Positions 33,237-42,187 of a stretch of DNA of 53,559 nt are shown piece after piece. The notes below the pieces were generated by a model. It did not search any database and was not told the DNA's origin. It saw only the letters and a program-made list of their open reading frames with translations. Numbering within the stretch: position 1 is the first letter of the stretch; each line of letters begins with the position of its first letter. The translations under genes and the position numbers were made by a program. The DNA is from Lachnospiraceae bacterium (lineage in GTDB: Bacteria; Bacillota; Clostridia; Lachnospirales; Lachnospiraceae). The stretch covers positions 1 to 53,559 of the forward strand of contig JAFTWX010000032.1 of assembly GCA_017465095.1 (NCBI GenBank), written 5' to 3'.

Positions 33237-34157
33237 ATGATATACACAGTGACATTAAATCCGTCCATCGATTATGTGGTGCAGATTGCGGATTTTCGAA
33301 GCGGAAAATTAAACCGCACACAGAATGAGATTTTTCTGCCGGGAGGAAAAGGAAACAACGTGTCCATGGTATTGGAAAATCTGGGAGTGGAGAGTACGGC
33401 TCTTGGTTTTGCCGCAGGTTTTACCGGAAGTGAAATAGAATCTATGTTGCAGCAAAGAGGGATTCATACAGACTACATCCGGTTATCGGAGGGGAATTCC
33501 AGAGTCAATGTAAAACTGCACAGTCTTTCCAACGCCTGTGAGACAGAGGTGAACGGAAACGGTCCGGATATTCCGGAGGAAGCACTTGAAAAGTTGATAA
33601 AAAAATTGGGTAAGCTGAAAAAAGGAGATACGGTCGTTTTGGCAGGCAGCATTCCGGCTACGGTGCGCGACACGATTTATGAGGAAATCTGCATGAGCCT
33701 TTCCGGAAGTGATGTCAGAATCGTTGTGGATGCGGAGAAGCGGTTGCTGGAAAAGGTTCTGAAATACCGGCCGTTTCTTGTGAAACCGAACCATCATGAG
33801 TTGGGCGAAATATTCGGCGTGGATTTGCAGACAAAGGAAGATGCTGCTTTTTATGCGGGAAAGCTTAAGGAAATGGGAGCTTGCAACGTGATCGTTTCCA
33901 TGGCGCAGGACGGAGCGGTGTTTGTCGGAGAGCAGGAGGAAACGGTTCTTATGGAGGCGCCGAAGGGCGATGTAATAAATTCCGTGGGCGCGGGGGATTC
34001 CATGGTGGCCGGATTTCTCGCCGGACTTGACCGGGGACAGAGATTTGAGGAAGCGTTCCGGTTTGCCGTTTATTGCGGTAGTGCCTGTGCCTTTGCCCGG
34101 GGACTTCCGACTGCAGAAGAAATAGAAAAAATCAGGGAAGAAAGTGAAGGAAAATAA
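33237..34157 (+). CDS. fruK: 1-phosphofructokinase family sugar kinase
   Basis: This 306-residue PfkB-family kinase begins MIYTVTLNPSIDYVV, has GGKGNNVSMVLENLG near residue 39 and the catalytic signature NSVGAGDSMVAGF with Asp near 256. That start and the GxGDS motif match 1-phosphofructokinase/tagatose-6-phosphate kinase. It would convert fructose 1-phosphate to fructose 1,6-bisphosphate. No fructose PTS or fruR is adjacent, so the substrate is less certain than the family. GAGGAAA lies 5 bases before ATG 33237. Confidence 0.88.
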   Translation: MIYTVTLNPSIDYVVQIADFRSGKLNRTQNEIFLPGGKGNNVSMVLENLGVESTALGFAAGFTGSEIESMLQQRGIHTDYIRLSEGNSRVNVKLHSLSNACETEVNGNGPDIPEEALEKLIKKLGKLKKGDTVVLAGSIPATVRDTIYEEICMSLSGSDVRIVVDAEKRLLEKVLKYRPFLVKPNHHELGEIFGVDLQTKEDAAFYAGKLKEMGACNVIVSMAQDGAVFVGEQEETVLMEAPKGDVINSVGAGDSMVAGFLAGLDRGQRFEEAFRFAVYCGSACAFARGLPTAEEIEKIREESEGK

Positions 34158-34160
34158 GCA

Positions 34161-35420
34161 ATGCATAAGGACTTTTTTGAGTTTATGGAAAACAGTACAA
34201 CTGCATTTCAGGCAGTTGCACAGATGACGAAGCGTCTCGACGAGGCAGGATACGAAAGATTGCAGGAACAGGATACGTGGAATATTGTGCCGGGGGATAA
34301 AAAATATGTCATCCGCAACGATTCTTCGCTGATTGCATTTTCGGTTCCGGAAACTGCAGAGGGAATGAACGGGTTTCACATGGTATGTGCCCACAGTGAT
34401 TCCCCGTGCTTTAAATTTAAGGAAAATCCGTTCATAACGGTGGAAGACAGTTACCTGAAGCTAAATGTGGAAAATTACGGCGGAATGATCAAGGAAAGCT
34501 GGTTTGACCGCCCGCTGTCCCTTGCAGGAAGAGTCGTTGTCCGCAAAAAAGGATTGGAGCTTGAGACAAAGCTGATTGATTTGAAAAAACCGCTTTTTAT
34601 CATTCCTTCCCTTGCGGTTCATATGAAGCGCGGAAAGGAAAAAGACGGGGAAATCAACACCCAGCTTCATCTTTTGCCGCTGGCGGGAACTTTGACGGAT
34701 AAGAGCGCGCTGTCAAGGCTTATCGCAGAAACAGCAGGAGTACAGCCGGAAGATATTCTCGGAAGTGATCTTTATGTATATCCGACAGAGAAACCGGTAC
34801 TTATGGGAATGGAAGATGACCTCATCGGTTCACCGCGACTGGATGATTTGGAATGTGTCTACTGCGGTCTGACCGCACTTTTGGAAAGTGCACCGAAGGA
34901 TAAGATCGCTGTGCTGGCTGTTTTCGACAACGAGGAGGTCGGCAGCCAGACTATGCAGGGAGCGGCCTCTGATTTTTTGCTGACAGTGCTTCAAAGAATC
35001 GCAGGTTCCCTCGGAGCAGACCTGCTACCGCTTCTGGCGGGAAGTTTTCTTGTCAGTGCGGACAATGCCCACGGATTGCATCCGAATTACACGGACAAAG
35101 CAGATCCGACCAACCGCCCGGTGCTGAACAAAGGAATTGTCATCAAGTACCACGGGGCGCAGAAATATACGACAAGTGCTTATTCCGGAGCTTACGTGAA
35201 GGCACTTTGTGACAGGGAGAAGATTCCGTACCAGACTTATCACAACCGCTCGGATATTGCCGGTGGTTCCACCCTTGGAAATATTGCACTGACAAGCGTG
35301 TCAGTTCCGGCGGCGGATGTGGGATTGGCGCAGCTGGCCATGCACTCGGCGTTTGAGACGGCGGGAGCCGGAGATATGGACTATATGGTGCGTTTTATGC
35401 GGGCATTTTACGAGGTATAA
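34161..35420 (+). CDS. apeB: M18 family aminopeptidase
   Basis: This 419-residue zinc peptidase has ligands visible in VCAHSDSPCFKFK (first His), GSPRLDDLECVY (bridging Asp), FDNEEVGSQTMQG (Glu pair) and SADNAHGLHPNY with a later His in AMHSAFE. M18 enzymes are cytoplasmic, often dodecameric aminopeptidases that prefer acidic or hydrophobic N-terminal residues. It starts 3 bases after the sugar kinase, so the two share a transcript. The length is normal for the family. Confidence 0.94.
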   Translation: MHKDFFEFMENSTTAFQAVAQMTKRLDEAGYERLQEQDTWNIVPGDKKYVIRNDSSLIAFSVPETAEGMNGFHMVCAHSDSPCFKFKENPFITVEDSYLKLNVENYGGMIKESWFDRPLSLAGRVVVRKKGLELETKLIDLKKPLFIIPSLAVHMKRGKEKDGEINTQLHLLPLAGTLTDKSALSRLIAETAGVQPEDILGSDLYVYPTEKPVLMGMEDDLIGSPRLDDLECVYCGLTALLESAPKDKIAVLAVFDNEEVGSQTMQGAASDFLLTVLQRIAGSLGADLLPLLAGSFLVSADNAHGLHPNYTDKADPTNRPVLNKGIVIKYHGAQKYTTSAYSGAYVKALCDREKIPYQTYHNRSDIAGGSTLGNIALTSVSVPAADVGLAQLAMHSAFETAGAGDMDYMVRFMRAFYEV

Positions 35421-35434
35421 CGGCAGGCAAAAAA

Positions 35435-36292
35435 TCAGTGATCCGAGTAGATGATGTCGTGAACGTAGGAAGGATTGTCAGTGATAATACCGTCCACACC
35501 CAAATGACACATGCGTCGTATTTCTTGTCCGGTGTTGACGGTCCAGACATAAATATATTGATTGCGCCTGCGTGCGCGCCGGACAACCGAGGCAGACAGC
35601 AGGGAGGAACGGACACTGATTCCGTCGATGTACGGCCGGGTTTGCCGCGTTTCTCCGTTTTGTATGAAAGAGAGAAAGGCATCATATTTGTATGCGGACA
35701 AATCCTGCGGAGTGGAAATCAGTAAAAATGTTCGGACGGAAGGGTCCAGTGTTTTCACTTTTTTCAAAACAGACGGATTTTTGGATGTAACTTCATATTG
35801 ACCGGAATAGTCGTATTTCTTTAGGAGAGATACGACTTTTTTTTCTGTGCCGGAAGTTTTCAGGTCCAGGTGAATCTGCGCCTGAGGATTTATGCAGCAA
35901 AGGCGGAGAACTTCCTCCAGCGTGCAGACCGGTGAGTCAGAGCTGTTTTCGGCGCCGGTAAGATTTGCGGTCAGTTTTTTCAGTTCCGCGACCGTCATTT
36001 TTTCCACATGCCGGTCAACGGAAAACAGACGTTTTAAAGATTTGTCGTGAAATACAACGGGGATTTCGTCTTTTGTGCTGCGCACGTCCAGCTCAATATT
36101 GCCTGAGTCGCTTTGCAGGGCGAGTTCAAAGGCTTGCAAGCTGTTTTCGGCAGCGTGGGTATGAACCCCTCTGTGGGCGATGATGACCGGTTTGGAAGTC
36201 GGTTGCAAAGGAAACGGAAACACGCCCAGTTGAAAACAGGAATAAAGAAGACAGCCGGTTAAAATTATAAAGAGAGGAATATACTTTTTCAT
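35435..36292 (-). CDS. Glycerophosphodiester phosphodiesterase, membrane-anchored
   Basis: This protein has 285 residues. After an N-terminal hydrophobic stretch with a lipobox-like LTGC, the GDPD domain starts with VIIAHRGVHTHAAENSLQAF. It continues with ELDVRSTKDEIPVVFHD, giving the catalytic His pair and Glu/Asp metal ligands. YIYVWTVNTGQEIRRM and GVDGIITDNPSY close the barrel. It hydrolyses glycerophosphodiesters to glycerol 3-phosphate and an alcohol, probably at the outer face of the membrane. The start at 36292 is chosen from the signal sequence; no clear ribosome site precedes it. It is convergent with the aminopeptidase. Confidence 0.9.
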   Translation of the reverse strand: MKKYIPLFIILTGCLLYSCFQLGVFPFPLQPTSKPVIIAHRGVHTHAAENSLQAFELALQSDSGNIELDVRSTKDEIPVVFHDKSLKRLFSVDRHVEKMTVAELKKLTANLTGAENSSDSPVCTLEEVLRLCCINPQAQIHLDLKTSGTEKKVVSLLKKYDYSGQYEVTSKNPSVLKKVKTLDPSVRTFLLISTPQDLSAYKYDAFLSFIQNGETRQTRPYIDGISVRSSLLSASVVRRARRRNQYIYVWTVNTGQEIRRMCHLGVDGIITDNPSYVHDIIYSDH

Positions 36293-36425
36293 GAAGTCAT
36301 TGTCTGCAGTTTGGGAAAAATGTATGCAAATGACAATTTGATACTGTTTTTCGGTGCGAGGATGGTGTAATATATAAAGTGGAAAATGAATTGTGGTATA
36401 TAACACATATAATAGGAGGAAAATT

Positions 36426-37028
36426 ATGACAAAGAATCCAATGAACAATTTTTCTTACGGCCTGTTCGTTCTGACGGCAAGAGACGGTGCGAAGGATAAC
36501 GGTTGTATTATCAATACGGCGATGCAGGTTACGAGCAATCCGAATTACATTATGATTTCAGTCAATAAAAATAATTATACACACGATATGATCAAGAAGA
36601 CGGGAGCCTTCAATCTTTCGGTTTTATCTGAAAAGGCTACCTTTGAAACATTCAAACATTTCGGCTTTCAAAGTGGCAGAGATACAGAAAAACTGGTAGG
36701 TATCGAGTTTTCGCGGGCGGCAAACGGAATCACCTATTTGCTGAATGAGACAAATGCATACATTTCAGGCAAAGTGATTTCTGAGACGGAGCTTCCGACG
36801 CATACCGTATTTTTTGCGCAGGTGACACAGGCTCTGGTTCTGTCGGAGGAACCTTCGGCTACCTACAGCTACTATCACAAAAATATCAAACCGGCACCGG
36901 AAAAGGTGGAAAAGAAAAAAGGATTTATTTGTACGGTGTGCGGCTACATTTATGAGGGGGATGTGTTACCGGAAGATTTTATTTGTCCGATCTGCAAACA
37001 TCCGGCTTCCGATTTTAAACCATTGTAA
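36426..37028 (+). CDS. Flavin reductase-rubredoxin fusion (high-molecular-weight rubredoxin)
   Basis: This protein has 200 residues. Residues 1-150 form a flavin reductase-like FMN domain (GLFVLTARDGAKDNGCIINTA and NLSVLSEKATFETF). After a Lys-rich linker, residues 166-200 form a rubredoxin with CTVCGYIY and CPICKHPASDF supplying the four Cys iron ligands. Related Hrb proteins pass electrons from NAD(P)H-linked flavins to oxygen- or peroxide-reducing flavodiiron proteins in anaerobes. This fits oxidative-stress defence. AGGAGG lies 7 bases before the ATG. Confidence 0.93.
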   Translation: MTKNPMNNFSYGLFVLTARDGAKDNGCIINTAMQVTSNPNYIMISVNKNNYTHDMIKKTGAFNLSVLSEKATFETFKHFGFQSGRDTEKLVGIEFSRAANGITYLLNETNAYISGKVISETELPTHTVFFAQVTQALVLSEEPSATYSYYHKNIKPAPEKVEKKKGFICTVCGYIYEGDVLPEDFICPICKHPASDFKPL

Positions 37029-37047
37029 AAGTTACCCGGAGGAAATT

Positions 37048-38112
37048 ATGACACGAAAGAAAGTAATCACTCTGCTGTTTGCAAGCTTATGTCTCAGTGC
37101 TGGTCTTGTGCTTGGCGGGTGTGCAAAGGAAAATACAAAAATTGATGAAGGTATGGCAGCAGTGGAAAAACTGGATTATAACGCTGCACTTCCGCTGTTT
37201 GAGCAGGCGATTGTAGAAAAAGAAGATATGGAGCTTGCATACCGGGGGCAGGGGCTTTGTTACCTGGGACTTACGGATTACGGGCAGGCGATAGAGTCGT
37301 TTCAAAAAGCACTGTCCAATGCGGGGATGTTTGTTACCGAGACAGAGATTGACATCAATTATTATTTGGCTATGGCTTACTATAAAAGCGGAGATAAGTC
37401 GTCTGCGCTGGAGACGCTGAATGCCATTGCGGGCATGCGAGAAAAACAGGAGGAAGTTTATCTTCTGCGCGGTATGGTGCGGATGGAGAGCGGCGATTAT
37501 GAAAATGCGGTTGCTGATTTGGACAGCGCACTCGGAAAGTCGAAAGGTGACACGGCTATGGCGATCCGCATATATCAGGTATACGCGGATAACGGACACA
37601 CAGAGGAAGGAAAAAGTTATCTGTCTTCTGCGCTCAAGAATCATTTGGGTTCCATGGATGATTATGAGAAAGGTACTGTGTATTACTACATGGAAGATTA
37701 TGAGAATGCCAAGAGCTTTTTGGAAAAAGCCAAAAGTGATGGCAAAAATACAGACACAGAGACGATACTTATGCTTGGAAAAACGTACGAGCAATTGGGC
37801 GACAGTAATTATGCGGCAAGTATTTACAAACAATACATTGAAGAGCAGGGAGCAAAACCGGCGATTTATAATCAGCTTGGATTATGTAAATTGGAAGCCG
37901 GAGAATATGAAGAGGCATTGAATGCGTTTAACAGCGGACTTGCCATGGAAGAAAATAACGAATATATACAGCAGCTTCGCTTTAATCAGATTGTTGCCTA
38001 CGAGTATCTCGGTGATTTTGAGAAGGCTTCAGCGCTCATGAACGGATACCTGGAAAGCTATCCGGATGACGCCGCGGCAGTAAGAGAATATGAATTCCTG
38101 AAAACGCGTTAA
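37048..38112 (+). CDS. TPR-repeat lipoprotein
   Basis: This 354-residue protein has a lipoprotein signal ending in VLGGCAKE (lipidated Cys about 25). At least seven tetratricopeptide-like repeats follow, for example LDYNAALPLFEQAI, TDYGQAIESFQKAL and GEYEEALNAFNSGL. It is likely a surface-anchored scaffold that binds other proteins; partners are not apparent from context. CGGAGG lies 7 bases before ATG 37048. It follows the rubredoxin fusion by 19 bases. Confidence 0.9.
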   Translation: MTRKKVITLLFASLCLSAGLVLGGCAKENTKIDEGMAAVEKLDYNAALPLFEQAIVEKEDMELAYRGQGLCYLGLTDYGQAIESFQKALSNAGMFVTETEIDINYYLAMAYYKSGDKSSALETLNAIAGMREKQEEVYLLRGMVRMESGDYENAVADLDSALGKSKGDTAMAIRIYQVYADNGHTEEGKSYLSSALKNHLGSMDDYEKGTVYYYMEDYENAKSFLEKAKSDGKNTDTETILMLGKTYEQLGDSNYAASIYKQYIEEQGAKPAIYNQLGLCKLEAGEYEEALNAFNSGLAMEENNEYIQQLRFNQIVAYEYLGDFEKASALMNGYLESYPDDAAAVREYEFLKTR

Positions 38113-38180
38113 AACGGGAAAAAAGGCTGAAAAATCGGCAAATATGCGTAAAAACTGACATATGACGCAAGTGTCACGAG

Positions 38181-38228
38181 ACACTATATCTTGTGTTTAC
38201 ATAAAAATGTTAACATAAGATATAGTGT
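38181..38228 (+). promoter_or_regulatory. Two NrdR boxes before nrdD
   Basis: ACACTATATCTTGTGT (38181-38196) and ACATAAGATATAGTGT (38213-38228) match the paired near-palindromic NrdR-box pattern. They start 32 bases apart, three helical turns, which is the spacing NrdR uses. NrdR is an ATP/dATP-sensing repressor of ribonucleotide reductase genes, so nrdD is very probably under NrdR control here. Confidence 0.92.
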
Positions 38229-38246
38229 TTTTTGTTGTCTTTTCTG

Positions 38247-38275
38247 TTGACTTTATATAGGGCGGATGCTACAAT
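38247..38275 (+). promoter_or_regulatory. Predicted nrdD promoter
   Basis: TTGACT (38247-38252) and TACAAT (38270-38275) are separated by 17 bases. The NrdR boxes lie directly upstream. Confidence 0.75.
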
Positions 38276-38371
38276 ATTTGTAATCGGCGTTTATAGCTGT
38301 TTGGTTGACAATAAAAGATTTATGTCAACATGAAAAAGGTATGTAATGTAGCACAAGGAAAGGGAGATTTC

Positions 38372-40762
38372 ATGTTAAACGTAGTAAAGAGGGATGGCAG
38401 CAGCACAGAATTTGATTTAAAGAGAATCAACGATGCGATTATGAAAGCATTTGTTGCGACAGATATGCAGTATACCAATGATATTGTAGATTTGTTGGCT
38501 CTTCGTGTGACCGCTGACTTCCAGAGCAAGGTAAAAGAGGAGAGCATCCATATTGAGGATGTACAGGACAGCGTGGAGCGCGTTCTGGAACAGGCAGGTT
38601 ATGCAGAGGTAGCTAAGGCTTACATTCTCTACAGAAAACAGAGAGAAAAACTGCGCACCATGAAGTCTACGATTCTTGATTATAAAGATGTTGTTAACGG
38701 ATACGTTAAGGTAGAAGACTGGCGTGTGAAAGAAAATTCTACCGTTACATATTCTGTCGGCGGTCTTATTTTAAGTAACTCGGGAGCAGTGACGGCAAAC
38801 TACTGGTTGTCTGAGATTTACGACGAAGAGATTGCGACCGCACACCGCAACGCGGATATCCATATTCATGACCTTTCCATGCTGACAGGTTACTGTGCAG
38901 GATGGAGCTTAAAGCAGTTGATTAAGGAAGGACTCGGCGGAATTACAGGTAAGATTACATCTGCTCCGGCAGCGCATCTTTCCGTACTCTGCAACCAGAT
39001 GGTCAATTTCCTCGGTATCATGCAGAATGAGTGGGCAGGCGCACAGGCATTTTCTTCTTTTGACACATATCTTGCTCCGTTTGTTAAGGTGGACAACCTC
39101 ACCTATCCGGAAGTGAAGAAATGTATTGAGGCGTTTATTTACGGCGTAAATACACCGAGCCGTTGGGGTACCCAGGCTCCGTTCTCCAATGTGACACTGG
39201 ACTGGACGGTTCCGAGTGACCTTGCAGAGCTTCCTGCAATTGTCGGCGGCAAAGAGATGGATTTTAAATACAAAGACTGTAAAAAAGAAATGGATATGAT
39301 CAATAAGGCATTCATCGAGACGATGATCGAAGGTGATGCCAACGGACGCGGATTCCAGTATCCGATTCCGACGTATTCCATCACAAGTGACTTTGACTGG
39401 TCTGACACAGAGAACAACAGACTGTTGTTTGAAATGACTGCAAAATACGGAACACCGTATTTCTCAAATTATATCAATTCCGATATGGAACCGTCCGACG
39501 TGCGCTCTATGTGTTGCCGTCTCCGTCTGGATCTTCGCGAACTTCGCAAAAAAACCGGCGGTTTCTTCGGCTCCGGTGAAAGCACGGGAAGTATCGGTGT
39601 TGTTACAATCAATATGCCTAGAATTGCATACCTTTCTTCAAGCAAGGATGACTTCTACCGTCGCCTGAACAAGATGATGGATATCGCAGCCAGATCTTTA
39701 AAAATCAAGCGCGGCGTTATTTCCAAGCTTTTGGATGAAGGTTTGTATCCATATACAAAGCGCTATCTGGGACAGTTTGATAATCATTTCTCCACCATCG
39801 GTCTTCTCGGAATGAACGAGGTGGGACTCAATGCAAACTGGCTTCGCGCAGATATGACAGAGAAGAAAACACAGGAATTCACCAAGGAAGTCCTCAATCA
39901 TATGAGAAGCAGACTGTCTGATTATCAGGAGCAGTACGGCGACCTTTACAACCTGGAGGCGACTCCGGCGGAGAGTACATCTTATCGTCTTGCAAAGCAT
40001 GACCGCAAGAGATGGCCGGGCATCAAGACAGCAGGACACCTTGGAGATACACCATATTACACCAACTCATCCCATCTTCCGGTGGATTATACAACAGACA
40101 TTTTCGATGCACTGGATATTCAGGATGAGCTGCAGACCCTTTATACATCCGGAACTGTATTCCACGGATTTATCGGCGAGAAGCTTCCGGACTGGAAAGC
40201 AGCGGCTAACCTTGTAAAGACGATTGCGGATAACTACAAGCTTCCGTATTATACATTGTCTCCGACTTATTCAATTTGTAAAGAGCACGGATATCTTGCA
40301 GGTGAGGTAAAAGTATGTCCGCACTGCGGAAAACCGACCGAAGTTTACAGCCGTATTACCGGTTACTACAGACCGGTTCAGAACTGGAATGACGGTAAGC
40401 TTCAGGAATACCAGAATCGTACCGAATATAATATTTCTTCGTCTACATTGAAGAAGCCGGTAACAAGTGTTGTGACACTTTCCGATTATGATCAGGATGT
40501 GACTGTATCGGTTACAGCACCTGAAAATGTGAAGTATTTATTTACCACAAAGACTTGTCCGAATTGTAAATTGGCAAAAGAATATTTAAAAAATATTGCT
40601 TATGTTCCGATTGATGCAGAGGAAAACATGGAACTTGCAGTCCGTTACGGCGTGATGCAGGCTCCGACCCTGGTAGTTGTGGACGGGGATTCCCATAAAA
40701 AATATGTCAATGCATCCAATATCAAGAAGTATGCAGACAGTTTTGTTCACGAGATGGTATAG
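38372..40762 (+). CDS. nrdD: Anaerobic ribonucleoside-triphosphate reductase with thioredoxin-like tail
   Basis: This protein has 796 residues. The N-terminal ATP-cone (VVKRDGSSTEFDLKRIN) is the allosteric nucleotide-binding domain. The glycyl-radical enzyme core follows, ending with a CPHCG zinc motif and the radical loop SRITGYYRPVQNWN. Beyond that, about 75 residues form a thioredoxin/glutaredoxin-like domain with CPNC in TTKTCPNCKLAKEY and VMQAPTLVVV. Ordinary NrdD ends at the radical loop, so the tail is an extra redox domain that could supply electrons. The activase NrdG is not encoded next to it. ATG 38372 follows AAGGGAG; an upstream ATG lacks a site. Confidence 0.95.
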   Translation: MLNVVKRDGSSTEFDLKRINDAIMKAFVATDMQYTNDIVDLLALRVTADFQSKVKEESIHIEDVQDSVERVLEQAGYAEVAKAYILYRKQREKLRTMKSTILDYKDVVNGYVKVEDWRVKENSTVTYSVGGLILSNSGAVTANYWLSEIYDEEIATAHRNADIHIHDLSMLTGYCAGWSLKQLIKEGLGGITGKITSAPAAHLSVLCNQMVNFLGIMQNEWAGAQAFSSFDTYLAPFVKVDNLTYPEVKKCIEAFIYGVNTPSRWGTQAPFSNVTLDWTVPSDLAELPAIVGGKEMDFKYKDCKKEMDMINKAFIETMIEGDANGRGFQYPIPTYSITSDFDWSDTENNRLLFEMTAKYGTPYFSNYINSDMEPSDVRSMCCRLRLDLRELRKKTGGFFGSGESTGSIGVVTINMPRIAYLSSSKDDFYRRLNKMMDIAARSLKIKRGVISKLLDEGLYPYTKRYLGQFDNHFSTIGLLGMNEVGLNANWLRADMTEKKTQEFTKEVLNHMRSRLSDYQEQYGDLYNLEATPAESTSYRLAKHDRKRWPGIKTAGHLGDTPYYTNSSHLPVDYTTDIFDALDIQDELQTLYTSGTVFHGFIGEKLPDWKAAANLVKTIADNYKLPYYTLSPTYSICKEHGYLAGEVKVCPHCGKPTEVYSRITGYYRPVQNWNDGKLQEYQNRTEYNISSSTLKKPVTSVVTLSDYDQDVTVSVTAPENVKYLFTTKTCPNCKLAKEYLKNIAYVPIDAEENMELAVRYGVMQAPTLVVVDGDSHKKYVNASNIKKYADSFVHEMV

Positions 40763-40771
40763 GAGACGGCG

Positions 40772-41188
40772 ATGCACGATTTATTTATTCGAGTAAAGGG
40801 TATTATAAAACAGGACGACAGATATCTGGTGTTGAAGCGTTGGATGGATGACCGTATTGTAGAACCGTATGTATGGGAGTTTATTGATTGCGAACTTGAG
40901 AAAGGTGAAAGTCCGGATCAAGCTGTTCTTCGCGGAATTCATGAGGCGACCGGTGTGGACGGTGAGATTGTCAAGCCACTCTATACATGGTCACAGATGA
41001 TCGGTGAACTGCAGTGTGTCGGTGTGGCATATTTGTGCAAACTTTCCATTGATGAAGGTTCACTGATGCTCAGTGAGGAATACAGCGGATTTGAATGGAT
41101 TACGGAAGAGGAATTGCCGATTTATATCGACAATTTAAACGTACTGAAAGACATAAAAAAAGCGATGGGAGATAACGCAAATGATTAA
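40772..41188 (+). CDS. NUDIX-fold protein with imperfect Nudix box
   Basis: This 138-residue protein has a Nudix fold starting FIRVKGIIKQDDRYLVLKRW. The Nudix box (G-x5-E-x7-REUxEExGU) appears as CELEKGESPDQAVLRGIHEATGV. The first Gly is Cys, RE is RG and the final EE is EA, so some metal ligands are gone. It may therefore bind rather than hydrolyse nucleotides, or use an altered site. It lies 9 bases after nrdD and overlaps pyrF by 8 bases, suggesting a nucleotide-related operon. Confidence 0.85.
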   Translation: MHDLFIRVKGIIKQDDRYLVLKRWMDDRIVEPYVWEFIDCELEKGESPDQAVLRGIHEATGVDGEIVKPLYTWSQMIGELQCVGVAYLCKLSIDEGSLMLSEEYSGFEWITEEELPIYIDNLNVLKDIKKAMGDNAND

Positions 41189-42110
41189 TACACTTGTAGC
41201 AAAGATTCAAAAAACAAATGCGCCGATCGTTGTCGGACTGGACCCGATGATGAAATTTATTCCGGAGCATATCATGAAAAAAGCGTTTGCCGAGTACGGT
41301 GAGACGCTGGAAGGTGCAGCGGAAGCGATTTGGCAGTATAACAAAGGGATTGTGGACGCAGTTTGTGACCTGATTCCGGCGGTAAAACCACAGATTGCCA
41401 TGTATGAGCAGTTCGGTATTCCGGGACTTGTTGCATTCGACAAGACAGTGAAATATTGTAAGGAAAAAGGGCTTGTTGTAATCGGTGACATCAAGAGAGG
41501 TGATATCGGATCTACCTCCGCAGCCTATGCGACGGGGCATCTCGGAAAAGTGCAGGTTGGTTCGAATTCCTTCTATGGTTTCGATGAGGATTTTGTTACA
41601 GTAAATCCATATCTCGGAAGTGACGGCGTGAAACCGTTCATCGATGTTTGTAAAGAAGAAAAGAAAGGTATCTTTGTTCTTGTAAAGACATCCAATCCGA
41701 GCAGCGGCGAGTTCCAGGATCGTCTGATTGACGGAAAACCGCTTTACGAGTGGGTAGGACAGCAGGTAGACGCCTGGGGCGCAGATCACATGGGAGATGC
41801 TTACAGCTATGTAGGAGCAGTTGTCGGTGCCACATATCCTGAGATGGGTAAGGTTCTTCGTGACATTATGCCGAAATCTTATATCCTTGTGCCGGGTTAC
41901 GGTGCCCAGGGCGGAAAAGGAAAAGATTTGGTGCATTTCTTCAACAAGGATGGTCTCGGAGCAATCGTGAATTCCTCCAGAGGTATCATCGCTGCATACC
42001 AGAGCGATGCATACAAAGAAAAGTTTGCACCGGAAAACTATGCGGATGCATCCAGAGCAGCAGTTCTCGATATGATTGACGATATCGCGGGAGCTCTGGG
42101 AACAAAATAG
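41181..42110 (+). CDS. pyrF: Orotidine 5'-phosphate decarboxylase
   Basis: This 309-residue enzyme belongs to the long bacterial PyrF type. The catalytic Lys-Asp array is in VVIGDIKRGDIGSTSAAYA, phosphate-binding residues are in VPGYGAQGGKG and the N-terminus has VVGLDPMMKFIP. It decarboxylates OMP to UMP, the last step of UMP synthesis. Its partner gene pyrE lies 5.4 kb downstream after an AT-rich island, whereas the two are commonly close together in Clostridia. A terminator follows at 42131. Confidence 0.96.
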   Translation: MINTLVAKIQKTNAPIVVGLDPMMKFIPEHIMKKAFAEYGETLEGAAEAIWQYNKGIVDAVCDLIPAVKPQIAMYEQFGIPGLVAFDKTVKYCKEKGLVVIGDIKRGDIGSTSAAYATGHLGKVQVGSNSFYGFDEDFVTVNPYLGSDGVKPFIDVCKEEKKGIFVLVKTSNPSSGEFQDRLIDGKPLYEWVGQQVDAWGADHMGDAYSYVGAVVGATYPEMGKVLRDIMPKSYILVPGYGAQGGKGKDLVHFFNKDGLGAIVNSSRGIIAAYQSDAYKEKFAPENYADASRAAVLDMIDDIAGALGTK

Positions 42111-42130
42111 AAAACAGAGTAAATAATGTT

Positions 42131-42160
42131 GCCCCGGACGAGTTTGTCCGGGGTAATTTT
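42131..42160 (+). terminator. Intrinsic terminator after pyrF
   Basis: CCCCGGAC (42133-42140) pairs perfectly with GTCCGGGG (42147-42154) over a 6-nt loop, followed by TAATTTTG. Confidence 0.88.
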
Positions 42161-42187
42161 GCCGATTATTAGTAAGGGGGATGGAGA

